Source of the DNA: Planctomycetota bacterium
GTDB taxonomy: Bacteria > Planctomycetota > UBA8742 > UBA2392
Assembly (NCBI GenBank): GCA_019186845.1
Contig: JABARW010000083.1
Span: 1 to 37,055 of the forward strand
Direction: 5' to 3'
DNA: 37,055 bases
Shown here piece after piece: positions 7,327-15,960 of the stretch (positions within the stretch are counted from its first letter, which is position 1; each line of letters begins with the position of its first letter). The translations under genes and the position numbers were made by a program. The notes beneath the pieces were generated by a model. That model was not told the origin of the DNA. It saw only the letters and a program-made list of their open reading frames with translations, and ran no database searches.

Positions 7327-7847
7327 AGACGGAACTCGGCCATGTCGTAGGTGACGATGAGCTCGTGCATCTCGCTTTCCAGCCAGGGCAGCCACAGCAC
7401 CTGGTGGCTCCTGTCGAGCCTTGCCGCCAGGGTGTCGAAGGCGGCGGGGCCGGGATACAGGGCGACAACGGGCGCCTTGTCTTCAAAGCGCTCGGGCAGG
7501 GTGTCCAGCGTGATGAGGTCGTGGTTCACGTGGTTGAGCCGCTTGCCTTCCCGGAACGTGTGCACATAGAGCCCCGAGGTCAGCATGGCCTGGGCCTGCT
7601 GGGGCATGAACACGCTGCGCAAAAAGGGCTCCAGCTCTTCGCGTGAGCGTCCCCAGAACCAGTAGCCACGCCCCTTGGGGCGGGCGATGCGGGTCTGCAT
7701 CCACTCCCAGGCGGCCAGGGCGCGGCGCCAGGTGGGGCGGCGCCTGGCATCGAACTTGTGGTCGTATTCGTCGCCGGCGAGGCAGACGTAGCGGTCGCGC
7801 GCATCAAGCATGCGCATGAGACCGGGGATGTTGGGCAAAGCGGCCAT
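7320..7847 (-). CDS. Conserved-looking protein of unknown function
   Basis: 175 residues, no signal peptide or membrane segment. The sequence is rich in Trp and Arg (RRRPTWRRALAAWEWM, then GRGYWFWGRSREELEPF) and ends in alternating acidic and hydrophobic strands (LWLPWLESEMHELIVTYDMA). I recognise no family or catalytic motif. The frame is well formed and the protein converges tail-to-tail with the preceding lipoprotein, 16 bases apart. The ATG at 7847 has a weak Shine-Dalgarno; the in-frame Met codons at residues 11 and 13 are alternatives. It lies 88 bases downstream of the EEP-family gene on the same strand. Confidence 0.6.
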   Translation of the reverse strand: MAALPNIPGLMRMLDARDRYVCLAGDEYDHKFDARRRPTWRRALAAWEWMQTRIARPKGRGYWFWGRSREELEPFLRSVFMPQQAQAMLTSGLYVHTFREGKRLNHVNHDLITLDTLPERFEDKAPVVALYPGPAAFDTLAARLDRSHQVLWLPWLESEMHELIVTYDMAEFRLE

Positions 7848-7892
7848 GGCGGGCCTATTAGAGCTTTTTCGGAGCGGGTTCGCAGAGCTTTC

Positions 7893-7932
7893 GCGAGGCA
7901 GGCGTGCTTTGCCGACCGCGGCTTGCCCTCGC
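7893..7932 (-). terminator. Weak candidate hairpin after the EEP-family gene
   Basis: GCGAG (7893-7897) pairs with CTCGC (7928-7932), and the stem can be extended inward with a one-base bulge and one G-T wobble. It lies just beyond the EEP stop codon on the minus strand. No T tract follows. Confidence 0.25.
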
Positions 7933-7935
7933 GCC

Positions 7936-8643
7936 TCAGATCTCGAAATCGACGATCAGCGGCAGGTGATCGCTGGCCCAGCGCGCCAGGCCGCCGCGGG
8001 CCACTTTCACATGGGCGGACTTGATGCCTCGCCCGAAGGCCTTGTCGAGGGAACCCAGGGGGAAATAGGCGGGGAAGCTGCGGAAGTGGTGGGGCGGCGC
8101 TGAAAAGTGTTCAAAGCCGTGGGAGGCAAACACGTCGCGTTGCAGCACGTTGCGCCAGTCGTTGGTGTCGCCGGCAATCAGCGTGGGCAGGCCCTCGTTC
8201 TCCTTGAACAGGGAGTGGGCAAGCAGGTGCCGGGCCTGCCAGTGCCGCTCGCCCCCCGCCAGGCCCAGGTGCCAGTTCACCAGGTGCAGCCGGCCGCGGG
8301 GCGTCTCGACCACGGTCACTTGGGCGCCGCGCGGCTTCTTGTTCTTGAGGCGCAGGCTGATGTGGTGTTTGGCCGCCAGGGGCCAGCGCGAGAGCACAAG
8401 GTTGCCGTAGCCGCCGGCCTTGAGGTGGACGTTGAGCTGGTAGCAGAAATCGCAGGCCTTGAGACGCTCGGCCAGCAGGTGCGGCTGATCGTGGAAGCGG
8501 GAGCGCTTCACGTTGCGGTCCACTTCCTGGAGGCACACGATGTCCGGCTGCTGCGACTCGATGACCGCGACGATGCGTTCAATGCGGTAGAGCCGGTCCG
8601 TGCCGCCGATACCTTTGTGGATGTTGTAGCTCAGCAGCCGCAT
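7936..8643 (-). CDS. Endonuclease/exonuclease/phosphatase (EEP) family hydrolase
   Basis: 235 residues covering one EEP domain. Motifs in order: LLSYNIHKG (metal and substrate Asn7), DIVCLQEVD (metal-binding Glu40), LVNWHLGL (catalytic His region), AGDTNDW (catalytic Asp/Asn) and the C-terminal SDHLPLIVDFE (Asp225/His226). The fold hydrolyses phosphodiester bonds in DNA, RNA, inositol phosphates or phospholipids. There is no signal peptide, so it is cytoplasmic. It is divergent from cardiolipin synthase, with about 70 bases between starts; this EEP-next-to-cardiolipin-synthase order suggests, without proving, a lipid-related role. Confidence 0.88.
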   Translation of the reverse strand: MRLLSYNIHKGIGGTDRLYRIERIVAVIESQQPDIVCLQEVDRNVKRSRFHDQPHLLAERLKACDFCYQLNVHLKAGGYGNLVLSRWPLAAKHHISLRLKNKKPRGAQVTVVETPRGRLHLVNWHLGLAGGERHWQARHLLAHSLFKENEGLPTLIAGDTNDWRNVLQRDVFASHGFEHFSAPPHHFRSFPAYFPLGSLDKAFGRGIKSAHVKVARGGLARWASDHLPLIVDFEI

Positions 8644-8712
8644 CGCTTCCTGCCAACGTCCTTGCCATCTGATAGGCTAGCAGCGCGGCGCGTCCTTCCA
8701 ACGGAGTAGCGC

Positions 8713-10149
8713 TTGACGCAGACCCTGATTGCCACGCTGGTCGCCGTTGCCATCTACCTGGCCGAGCTGGGCGGCGTGGCCCTGGCCATTTCGCGCAAGC
8801 GCGACGCGCCCAGCGCCATTGCCTGGTCGCTGGCCATCATCTTTCTGCCCGTCATCGGCCTGGCGGCCTTCCTGCTTTTCGGGCTGGAACGCATTCCCCG
8901 CCGGCTCAAACGCAAGGCTGCGCAGGCGCGCAACGTTCGTGACCTGTTCAAGCGCCAGCTTACGGACTCGCAGGCTGTCGCCACGATGGAGGCGCGCAGG
9001 GGCTGGCAGGGGCTGGGGCTGCTGGCCGAAAACGCGGGCGCGCCGCCCATCATGGAGGGCAACGACGTCAAGCTGCTCGAGCACGGCCAGCCCGCCTTTG
9101 ACGCCATCATTGAAGCCATCAGCGCCGCAAAGCACCACGTGCACGTCGAGGAGTACATCTTCCGTGATGACCGCCTGGGCCGCGAGCTGCTCGACGCCAT
9201 GATCGAGCGGGCCAGGGCCGGCATCAAGGTGCGCCTGCTGGTCGATGCCGTAGGTTCGTTTGGGAACTGGCGGACCATCCGCCACCTGAAGAAGGCCGGC
9301 GGCGAGGGCGCGGTGTTCATGCCCCTGTTGCCGTGGTTCAAGGCCACCTTTCCCAACATGCGCAATCACCGCAAGATTGTCGTGGTGGACGGCCGCGTCG
9401 GCTTTCTGGGCGGCCTGAATGTGGGCGAGGAGTATGCCGGGCGCCGCTTCAGGAATCGCCACTGGGCTGACGCCCACCTGCGCATTGCCGGGCCGGCCGT
9501 CAGCGAAGTCCAGCGCGTGTTCCTGGAGGACTGGGACTTTGCCACGGGCCACATGCCCGAGGCCGCCGAGTGTTTCCCCATGATCGAGCCCTGCGGGAAC
9601 TCCCGCGTTCAGATTCTCTCCGGCGGCCCCGACGACGAGCAGAACGCCCTGCGCCAGGCCTATTTCGCGGCCATCACCAGCGCCGACAAGAACCTCAAGA
9701 TCGCCACGCCCTATCTCGTGCCGGACCTCGCCATGCGCGAGGCCCTCAAGACCGCGGCCATGCGCGGCGTGGACGTCACCATCCTCACCCAGGGCAAGCC
9801 GCCGGACTCCTGGCTGACCTACTGGGCATCGCGCTACTACTGGGACGAACTGCTCTGTTCAGGCGTCAAGCTGTTTGAGTATCAGCGGGGCATGATGCAC
9901 GCCAAGATGGTCCTGGCCGACCATGCCTGGGCCACCATCGGCTCGGCCAACCTCGACAACCGCTCCCTGCGGCTCAACTTCGAGGTGACCGCGAGCTTTG
10001 ACAGCCCCGGGGACATCCGGCTCTTCTACGAGCGCTTCGAAAGCGAACTCAAACGCGCGCGCCAGGTGACGCTGCGCGGCTTTCGCAAGCGCAGCCTGAC
10101 CGCCAGGGCCTTTGAAGAACTGGCCCGCCTCGCATCCCCGCTCCTGTAA
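8713..10149 (+). CDS. cls: Cardiolipin synthase
   Basis: 478 residues, a normal length. It starts at TTG (8713) with GGAG six bases upstream; no ATG is nearby before the first membrane helix. Two N-terminal membrane segments (about 4-26 and 38-60) precede two phospholipase-D domains. Each has a complete HKD motif: HRKIVVVD at residue 219 and HAKMVLAD at 396, followed by GGLN and GSANLD. The enzyme joins two phosphatidylglycerols (or related donors) into cardiolipin at the inner membrane. It is monocistronic, ending in a strong hairpin shared with the next, converging gene. Confidence 0.95.
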   Translation: MTQTLIATLVAVAIYLAELGGVALAISRKRDAPSAIAWSLAIIFLPVIGLAAFLLFGLERIPRRLKRKAAQARNVRDLFKRQLTDSQAVATMEARRGWQGLGLLAENAGAPPIMEGNDVKLLEHGQPAFDAIIEAISAAKHHVHVEEYIFRDDRLGRELLDAMIERARAGIKVRLLVDAVGSFGNWRTIRHLKKAGGEGAVFMPLLPWFKATFPNMRNHRKIVVVDGRVGFLGGLNVGEEYAGRRFRNRHWADAHLRIAGPAVSEVQRVFLEDWDFATGHMPEAAECFPMIEPCGNSRVQILSGGPDDEQNALRQAYFAAITSADKNLKIATPYLVPDLAMREALKTAAMRGVDVTILTQGKPPDSWLTYWASRYYWDELLCSGVKLFEYQRGMMHAKMVLADHAWATIGSANLDNRSLRLNFEVTASFDSPGDIRLFYERFESELKRARQVTLRGFRKRSLTARAFEELARLASPLL

Positions 10150-10152
10150 ATG

Positions 10153-10181
10153 ACAAAGGCGCGGCCAGGCCGCGCCTTTGT
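10153..10181. terminator. Bidirectional terminator between cls and the converging membrane-protein gene
   Basis: A perfect 14-bp inverted repeat (ACAAAGGCGCGGCC / GGCCGCGCCTTTGT) centred on one base lies 3 bases after the cls stop and 16 bases from the opposing stop. The TTTGT arm supplies a short T-rich end on both strands. Confidence 0.75.
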
Positions 10182-10197
10182 GTCAGACCAGGTCAGA

Positions 10198-11811
10198 TCA
10201 GCGCGCGGCTTCGTAGGCGAAGCTGGTGCGCATGGCGGGCGGCACGAGGCCGAACTTGCCCGTAATCTCGCGGCTGAAGTTGTAGTAGGCGGAGTCCATC
10301 ATGATGCTGTAGGGGGCGAAGTCCGGATCGGTGGGCTTGGTGTCGATGGCGATGCGCGAGCCCGCGATGCTCTGGGTCTTGTTCTCGTAGAGTTTGGTGC
10401 CGGCGCCGTCGGTGACGGTGAACACCCAGTCCACGTATATGGCAAAGAGCAGGCCGATGAACTCCTCGCTCTGGTCTTTGGTCTGGGTGTAGGTGTAGAA
10501 ACTCTTGCGCCGGAATATGCTCGAACTCAGTTCAAACACCGGCTTGTTGCCGGGGGCCTGGCCCAAAGGCAGGGGCGCCAGGGTCAACAGGCTGGCATCA
10601 AAGACCTTTGAGAACGCCTCCTGCAGGGCTTTGAGCGCCGTGTCGCGGCGCTTGCTGTCGAACTTGGGGGAGAAGGCCTCGCCCTCGGCAATCACGGGGG
10701 CGTTTCCGTCAGGGAATCGGCTGAGCGCGATGTCGGACTGCTGATACTGCTTGAGCACGGCATCGACGCCCTGGGGAGGCGCAAGGTCAACGCTGTTGCT
10801 GAACTTGACGTATACCGTGGCGTCCTCGGCCACGGAAAGCTGCTTGAGCAGGGCCACGAAGGCCGAGCGCAGTTTTTCGTCGGCCTCGAACTCCGCCTTT
10901 TCATCCTTGGCAGCCGGCTTGGCGAGTTTGGTCAGGGCCGAGTCGTAAATGGCAAGCAGGGCCTCGCCGCACATCTTGCGGGCCTCGGCGTAGCCGGCGT
11001 GCTTGGGCGCTTCCTTGAAATAATGCTCGCCGTAGCCGACGGACGCGGGAAAGGGCTTGGTGCGGTCACTGTCCAGCCAGTTGGCCAGGCCGATGACGGA
11101 GCGCATGGAGGCCACGTTCTTGGCGCCGGTGGCGTAGCGCGCCGAGGTCTTCAGGCTTTCGGCGTAGGCGTCCTCGCGCCAGAACTTGCGCGGGATTTCT
11201 TCCTCGTTGAAGTAGTCGTAGGACCAGGTGTTGTAACTGTAGTTCTTGGCCTGCTCGAAGACTTCGGCTTCCTTGGAGGTGTAGAAAGAATCGCTCAGCG
11301 TGGGTCCTGCCCCCGTGGCCACAAGGGCCGTCACCAGCCAGAGCGCCAGAGATTTCACGCCCAGAGCCCGGCGCGCCATGTTGGCGACGCCGGCCGCGGC
11401 CAAAGCCAATCCCGCACCCAGGGGAATACCCCCGGCTGCCGCTTCGCCAAATCCGCCGTGGCCGTGCTGAACCAGCAGAATCCCGCCCACCAGCGCCAAG
11501 AACAGGCCAAAGAGCAGCTTGAGCACGCCCAGCGCGGGGCTGGGTCCCCGCTTCACGGGCCGGGCAAAGGCTTGCCCCGGCGGAAAAGGAGGCATGGCTC
11601 CCGGCGGGCCAAAACCCGCGGGCGTCCCGGGAGGCGGCACGTAGGTTCCCGGCGGCACCACGCCCGGCGGCAACCCCCGGGGCACCGGACCCTGATAGGG
11701 CGGAATGCCCTGGCGCGGCTGGGGCTGCGCGGGCATGGGTCGCGGAGGTTGCGGCGGCCCGCCTGAAGGCTTGCCGTACTGGTCAAAGTTGGGATTGTTG
11801 TAACCGGACAT
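10198..11811 (-). CDS. Membrane protein with Pro-rich N-terminus, unknown function
   Basis: 537 residues starting at the ATG at 11811 with GGAG upstream; the frame is open a little further but without support. Residues about 1-85 are Pro/Gly/Gln-rich (PPQPPRPMPAQPQP and similar). Two hydrophobic segments follow at about 95-115 (LGVLKLLFGLFLALVGGILLV) and 125-165. The remaining roughly 360 residues are soluble-looking, with many Lys/Glu helices and a Tyr-rich stretch (KNYSYNTWSYDYF). The likely topology is a cytoplasmic disordered tail, a hairpin anchor and a large domain on one face of the inner membrane. I know no family match. It ends at the terminator shared with cls; argC lies upstream on the same strand. 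Confidence 0.7.
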   Translation of the reverse strand: MSGYNNPNFDQYGKPSGGPPQPPRPMPAQPQPRQGIPPYQGPVPRGLPPGVVPPGTYVPPPGTPAGFGPPGAMPPFPPGQAFARPVKRGPSPALGVLKLLFGLFLALVGGILLVQHGHGGFGEAAAGGIPLGAGLALAAAGVANMARRALGVKSLALWLVTALVATGAGPTLSDSFYTSKEAEVFEQAKNYSYNTWSYDYFNEEEIPRKFWREDAYAESLKTSARYATGAKNVASMRSVIGLANWLDSDRTKPFPASVGYGEHYFKEAPKHAGYAEARKMCGEALLAIYDSALTKLAKPAAKDEKAEFEADEKLRSAFVALLKQLSVAEDATVYVKFSNSVDLAPPQGVDAVLKQYQQSDIALSRFPDGNAPVIAEGEAFSPKFDSKRRDTALKALQEAFSKVFDASLLTLAPLPLGQAPGNKPVFELSSSIFRRKSFYTYTQTKDQSEEFIGLLFAIYVDWVFTVTDGAGTKLYENKTQSIAGSRIAIDTKPTDPDFAPYSIMMDSAYYNFSREITGKFGLVPPAMRTSFAYEAAR

Positions 11812-11832
11812 GGGATGCTCCAAGGGCCCCGA

Positions 11833-11860
11833 GAGCAGGGTCACAGATTAGACCCTGCTC
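11833..11860 (-). terminator. Hairpin downstream of argC
   Basis: GAGCAGGGTC (11833-11842) and GACCCTGCTC (11851-11860) form a perfect 10-bp stem with an 8-base loop, between the argC stop and the next minus-strand start. There is no T tract, so an alternative role is an operator or leader structure for the Pro-rich membrane protein. Confidence 0.5.
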
Positions 11861-11912
11861 CAGAGGGGCGAAAGCGCCAAGGCGGATTATTGTCGCATCA
11901 AGCGCGGGGGCG

Positions 11913-12965
11913 CTACACAAAGGCCGCCGGTTGCAGCAGGCCCGCTGTTTCTTCGAGCCCCAGCATGAGATTGAGGTTCTGCACGGCCTGGCCCGCGCCG
12001 CCCTTGACGAGATTGTCAATGGCGCACATGCCCACGAGCAGGTTGCCGCTGACGCGATAAGTGACCTGGGCGTGGTTGCTGTGGGTCACGAGGCGCATTT
12101 CGGGCGTGCCGCTCACCATCTGCACGAACCACTCGTTGCCGTAGCACTCGCGCACCAGGGCATCCACGCTGGCCATGGTCAGCTTCTCGTTGAGCGGCAT
12201 GAACACCGTCGTGAAGATGCCGCGCACAAAGGGCCCGCTGTGCGGCACGAAGAACAGGTCAAAGTCGTTCTTCGCACTGAGGCTGTGCAGGAAGGGGACC
12301 ATCTCCACCAGATGCTGGTGTTCGAGCACTTTGTAGGCCCGCACGTTCTGGCCGCGCTCGGGGTGATGGGTGGTCTGTCCCGGCTTGTTGCCCGAGCCCG
12401 AGCTGCCGGTGATGGAACTGACGTGAATGTCGCCCTGAAGCTGGCCGTGCCTGGCAAAGGGCGCCAGTACGAGCTGGATGCTGGTGGCAAAGCACCCCGG
12501 GTTGGAAACGTAATGGGCGTTGCGCACGGCTTCACGGTTGAACTCCGTGAGGCCGTAAACGAAGCGCGACTGATACTCGCGGGCGGTGTGCTTTCGCTCG
12601 TAGAAGCGCTCCCACAGCTCGAACTCGCTGGTGCGGAAATCGCCCGAGCAATCCACCAGCTTCACTGCCGGAAATTTGTCGATGGCCGTCGGGGCCAGCT
12701 CCATGGCGCCGCCGTGGGGCAGGCACAGGACAGCCGCGTCGCACTCGCCCAGCAGCTCGGGTTCAAAGGCGCGGAACTCGTCGCGCACGTAGCCGCGCAG
12801 GTTGGGAAAGAGTTCATGGACCTTGCGGCCGGCGGAGGACTCGCTGGTGACCCAGGCGATTTCAAGGTTCGGGTGCGTGGCGCACAGGCGCATGGCCTCG
12901 GAGCCGATGTAACCGGTGGCGCCGGCAATGCCGACGCGGAATTTCTTTTCATTCATCGAATTCAT
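11913..12965 (-). CDS. argC: N-acetyl-gamma-glutamyl-phosphate reductase (ArgC-type)
   Basis: 350 residues. The NADP-binding Rossmann motif GIAGATGYIGSE (12-23) is followed by CLPHGGAMELAP, DCSGDFR, the active-site SNPGCFATS (Cys158), ITGSSGSGNKPG and C-terminal CAIDNLVKGGAGQAVQNLN. The enzyme reduces the acyl phosphate of N-acetylglutamate (or a related N-acylated substrate) to the semialdehyde in arginine synthesis. The NPGCFATS variant and the HHPERGQNVRAYKVLEHQH segment recall the Bacteroidetes-type ArgC/LysY-like branch, where N-succinyl substrates or amino-group carriers can be used; this is inference. It stands alone, without other arg genes. Start is 12965 or 12956; the two ATGs are three codons apart. 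Confidence 0.92.
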   Translation of the reverse strand: MNSMNEKKFRVGIAGATGYIGSEAMRLCATHPNLEIAWVTSESSAGRKVHELFPNLRGYVRDEFRAFEPELLGECDAAVLCLPHGGAMELAPTAIDKFPAVKLVDCSGDFRTSEFELWERFYERKHTAREYQSRFVYGLTEFNREAVRNAHYVSNPGCFATSIQLVLAPFARHGQLQGDIHVSSITGSSGSGNKPGQTTHHPERGQNVRAYKVLEHQHLVEMVPFLHSLSAKNDFDLFFVPHSGPFVRGIFTTVFMPLNEKLTMASVDALVRECYGNEWFVQMVSGTPEMRLVTHSNHAQVTYRVSGNLLVGMCAIDNLVKGGAGQAVQNLNLMLGLEETAGLLQPAAFV

Positions 12966-13111
12966 CTCAAGCGTTCGCGGGCAGCATAGCGAAACTGCAG
13001 GCCTTAGCGAAGCGACGGCTTAAACGAGGTGCAGCGACAAAGCAGTAGCGCTCGCAGCCGGTGTTTCGGACATGGCCCGGCCCGGGGCGTGCGCATGAGC
13101 CTTGGCTTCAC

Positions 13112-14524
<1,413 letters not shown>

Positions 14525-14525
14525 T

Positions 14526-15881
14526 TCAGCCCTGCAGCTTCCACTTCCGGATTTTCGCCCGCAGCGTCTTGGTCGTGATGCCCAGCTTCTCCGCCACCAG
14601 ATTCTTGTCGCCGCCCAGGGTCTTGAGCGCGTAGGCCATCAGGTCGCGTTCCACATCCTCAAGGCTCGGCACCACGCCCGGGGCATAGCCGGCAAACCCC
14701 CCGGCCGTCGCGCCGCCCCCGCCCACTGACAGGTAGCGCTCCAGCACCCCGGCATTCAGATCCTGCCCGCTCTCCAGAACGCAAAGGCGCTCCAGCGTAT
14801 TCTCCAGTTCGCGCACATTGCCAGGCCAGCGGTAGGCCTTCAGCGCGGCTTCACCGTCAGGCGACAGGCGCGGCGCAACCCGTCCCAATTTGCGCGCGTG
14901 GCGCTCCAGGAAGTGGCGGGCCAGGGGCAGGATTTCTTCGCGGCGTTCGCGCAGGGCGGGCAACTTCAGGGGCAGCACGTTGAGGCGAAAGTAGAGGTCT
15001 TCGCGGAACTTGCCCGCGCGGATGTGCTCGGCGAGGTCGCGGTTGGTTGTGGCAATCACGCGCACGTTGGCCACGACCGGCTCGCTGGAGCCCACGCGCT
15101 CAAAGACCCGCTCCTGCAACACGCGCAGCAGCTTGGCCTGCAGGCCGGGGTCGATTTCGCTGACTTCATCCAGCAGCAGCGTGCCGCCCTCGGCCAGCTC
15201 AAAGCGCCCCTTGCGCTGGCGCTCGGCGCCGGTAAATGCGCCCTTCTCGTGGCCGAACAGCTCGCTTTCAAGCAGCCCGGCACTCAGGGCTGCGCAGTTG
15301 ACCGCCACAAAGGGCATCTGGCGGCGCGGCGAGGCGGCGTGAATGGCCCGCGCCGTGACTTCCTTGCCCGTGCCGCTCTCGCCGGCGATGAGCACCGTGG
15401 CGTCGCTCTGGGCCATGCGTTCGATGGCGGCCTTGAGTTCGCGCATGACCGAAGACTCGCCCCCGATCATGGGGCGCTGTTCGCTGGCCAGCTCACGCAG
15501 GTTGGCGGCCTCGCGCTGAAGGCGCGCCAGACCCAGAGCCTTGTCCAGCCGCGCCAGAATCTCTTCGGCGCCGAAGGGCTTTTGCACGAAGTCAGCCGCG
15601 CCGGCCTTCATGGCCTCGATGGCGGTGTCGATGGTGCCGTGGGCCGTGACCACGATGACCGGGGTCTGGCCCCGCGCCCGGACGCGCTTGAGCAACTCCA
15701 GCCCGTCCATGCGGGGCATTTTCAGGTCTGTGATGACGCAGTCGAAGGAGCGTTCATCGAGTTTCTTCTCAGCGGCGAGCCCGTCTCTGGCGGCCACGAC
15801 GCCGTGGCCTGCCTTGCTCAAGATCGCGCCCAGGCTGTCGCGCATGAAGTCTTCGTCATCCACTATTAGCACGGTCGCCAT
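14526..15881 (-). CDS. NtrC-family sigma-54-dependent response regulator (first of pair)
   Basis: About 451 residues from the ATG at 15881, which gives the canonical MATVLIVDDED; an ATG at 15893 adds four residues, and neither has a good Shine-Dalgarno. Receiver domain with Asp52 (VITDLKMPRMDG) and Lys in FVQKPF; AAA+ domain with GESGTGKE, GAFTGA and GTLLLDEVSE; C-terminal Fis-type helix-turn-helix (DKNLVAEKLGITTKTLRAKI). It activates sigma-54 RNA polymerase. It differs from its downstream neighbour in the receiver, linker and DNA-reading helix, so the pair is probably not a recent duplication and should bind different sites. It is separated from ftsK by an intrinsic terminator. Confidence 0.95.
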   Translation of the reverse strand: MATVLIVDDEDFMRDSLGAILSKAGHGVVAARDGLAAEKKLDERSFDCVITDLKMPRMDGLELLKRVRARGQTPVIVVTAHGTIDTAIEAMKAGAADFVQKPFGAEEILARLDKALGLARLQREAANLRELASEQRPMIGGESSVMRELKAAIERMAQSDATVLIAGESGTGKEVTARAIHAASPRRQMPFVAVNCAALSAGLLESELFGHEKGAFTGAERQRKGRFELAEGGTLLLDEVSEIDPGLQAKLLRVLQERVFERVGSSEPVVANVRVIATTNRDLAEHIRAGKFREDLYFRLNVLPLKLPALRERREEILPLARHFLERHARKLGRVAPRLSPDGEAALKAYRWPGNVRELENTLERLCVLESGQDLNAGVLERYLSVGGGGATAGGFAGYAPGVVPSLEDVERDLMAYALKTLGGDKNLVAEKLGITTKTLRAKIRKWKLQG

Positions 15882-15894
15882 GACGCGAATCATG

Positions 15895-15929
15895 CGGCAA
15901 AAAGTGACCCTGTCAAGCTGACAGGGTCA
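15895..15929 (-). terminator. Intrinsic terminator of ftsK
   Basis: TGACCCTGTCA (15905-15915) and TGACAGGGTCA (15919-15929) form a perfect 11-bp stem with a 3-base loop, downstream of the ftsK stop. On the minus strand it is followed by CTTTTTG, a proper T tract. The terminator lies immediately before the first regulator gene, whose promoter must therefore be very close or lie in ftsK. Confidence 0.85.
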
Positions 15930-15960
15930 TGGAGAGAAGAACTGCTCCGGGGGTGCCCCC

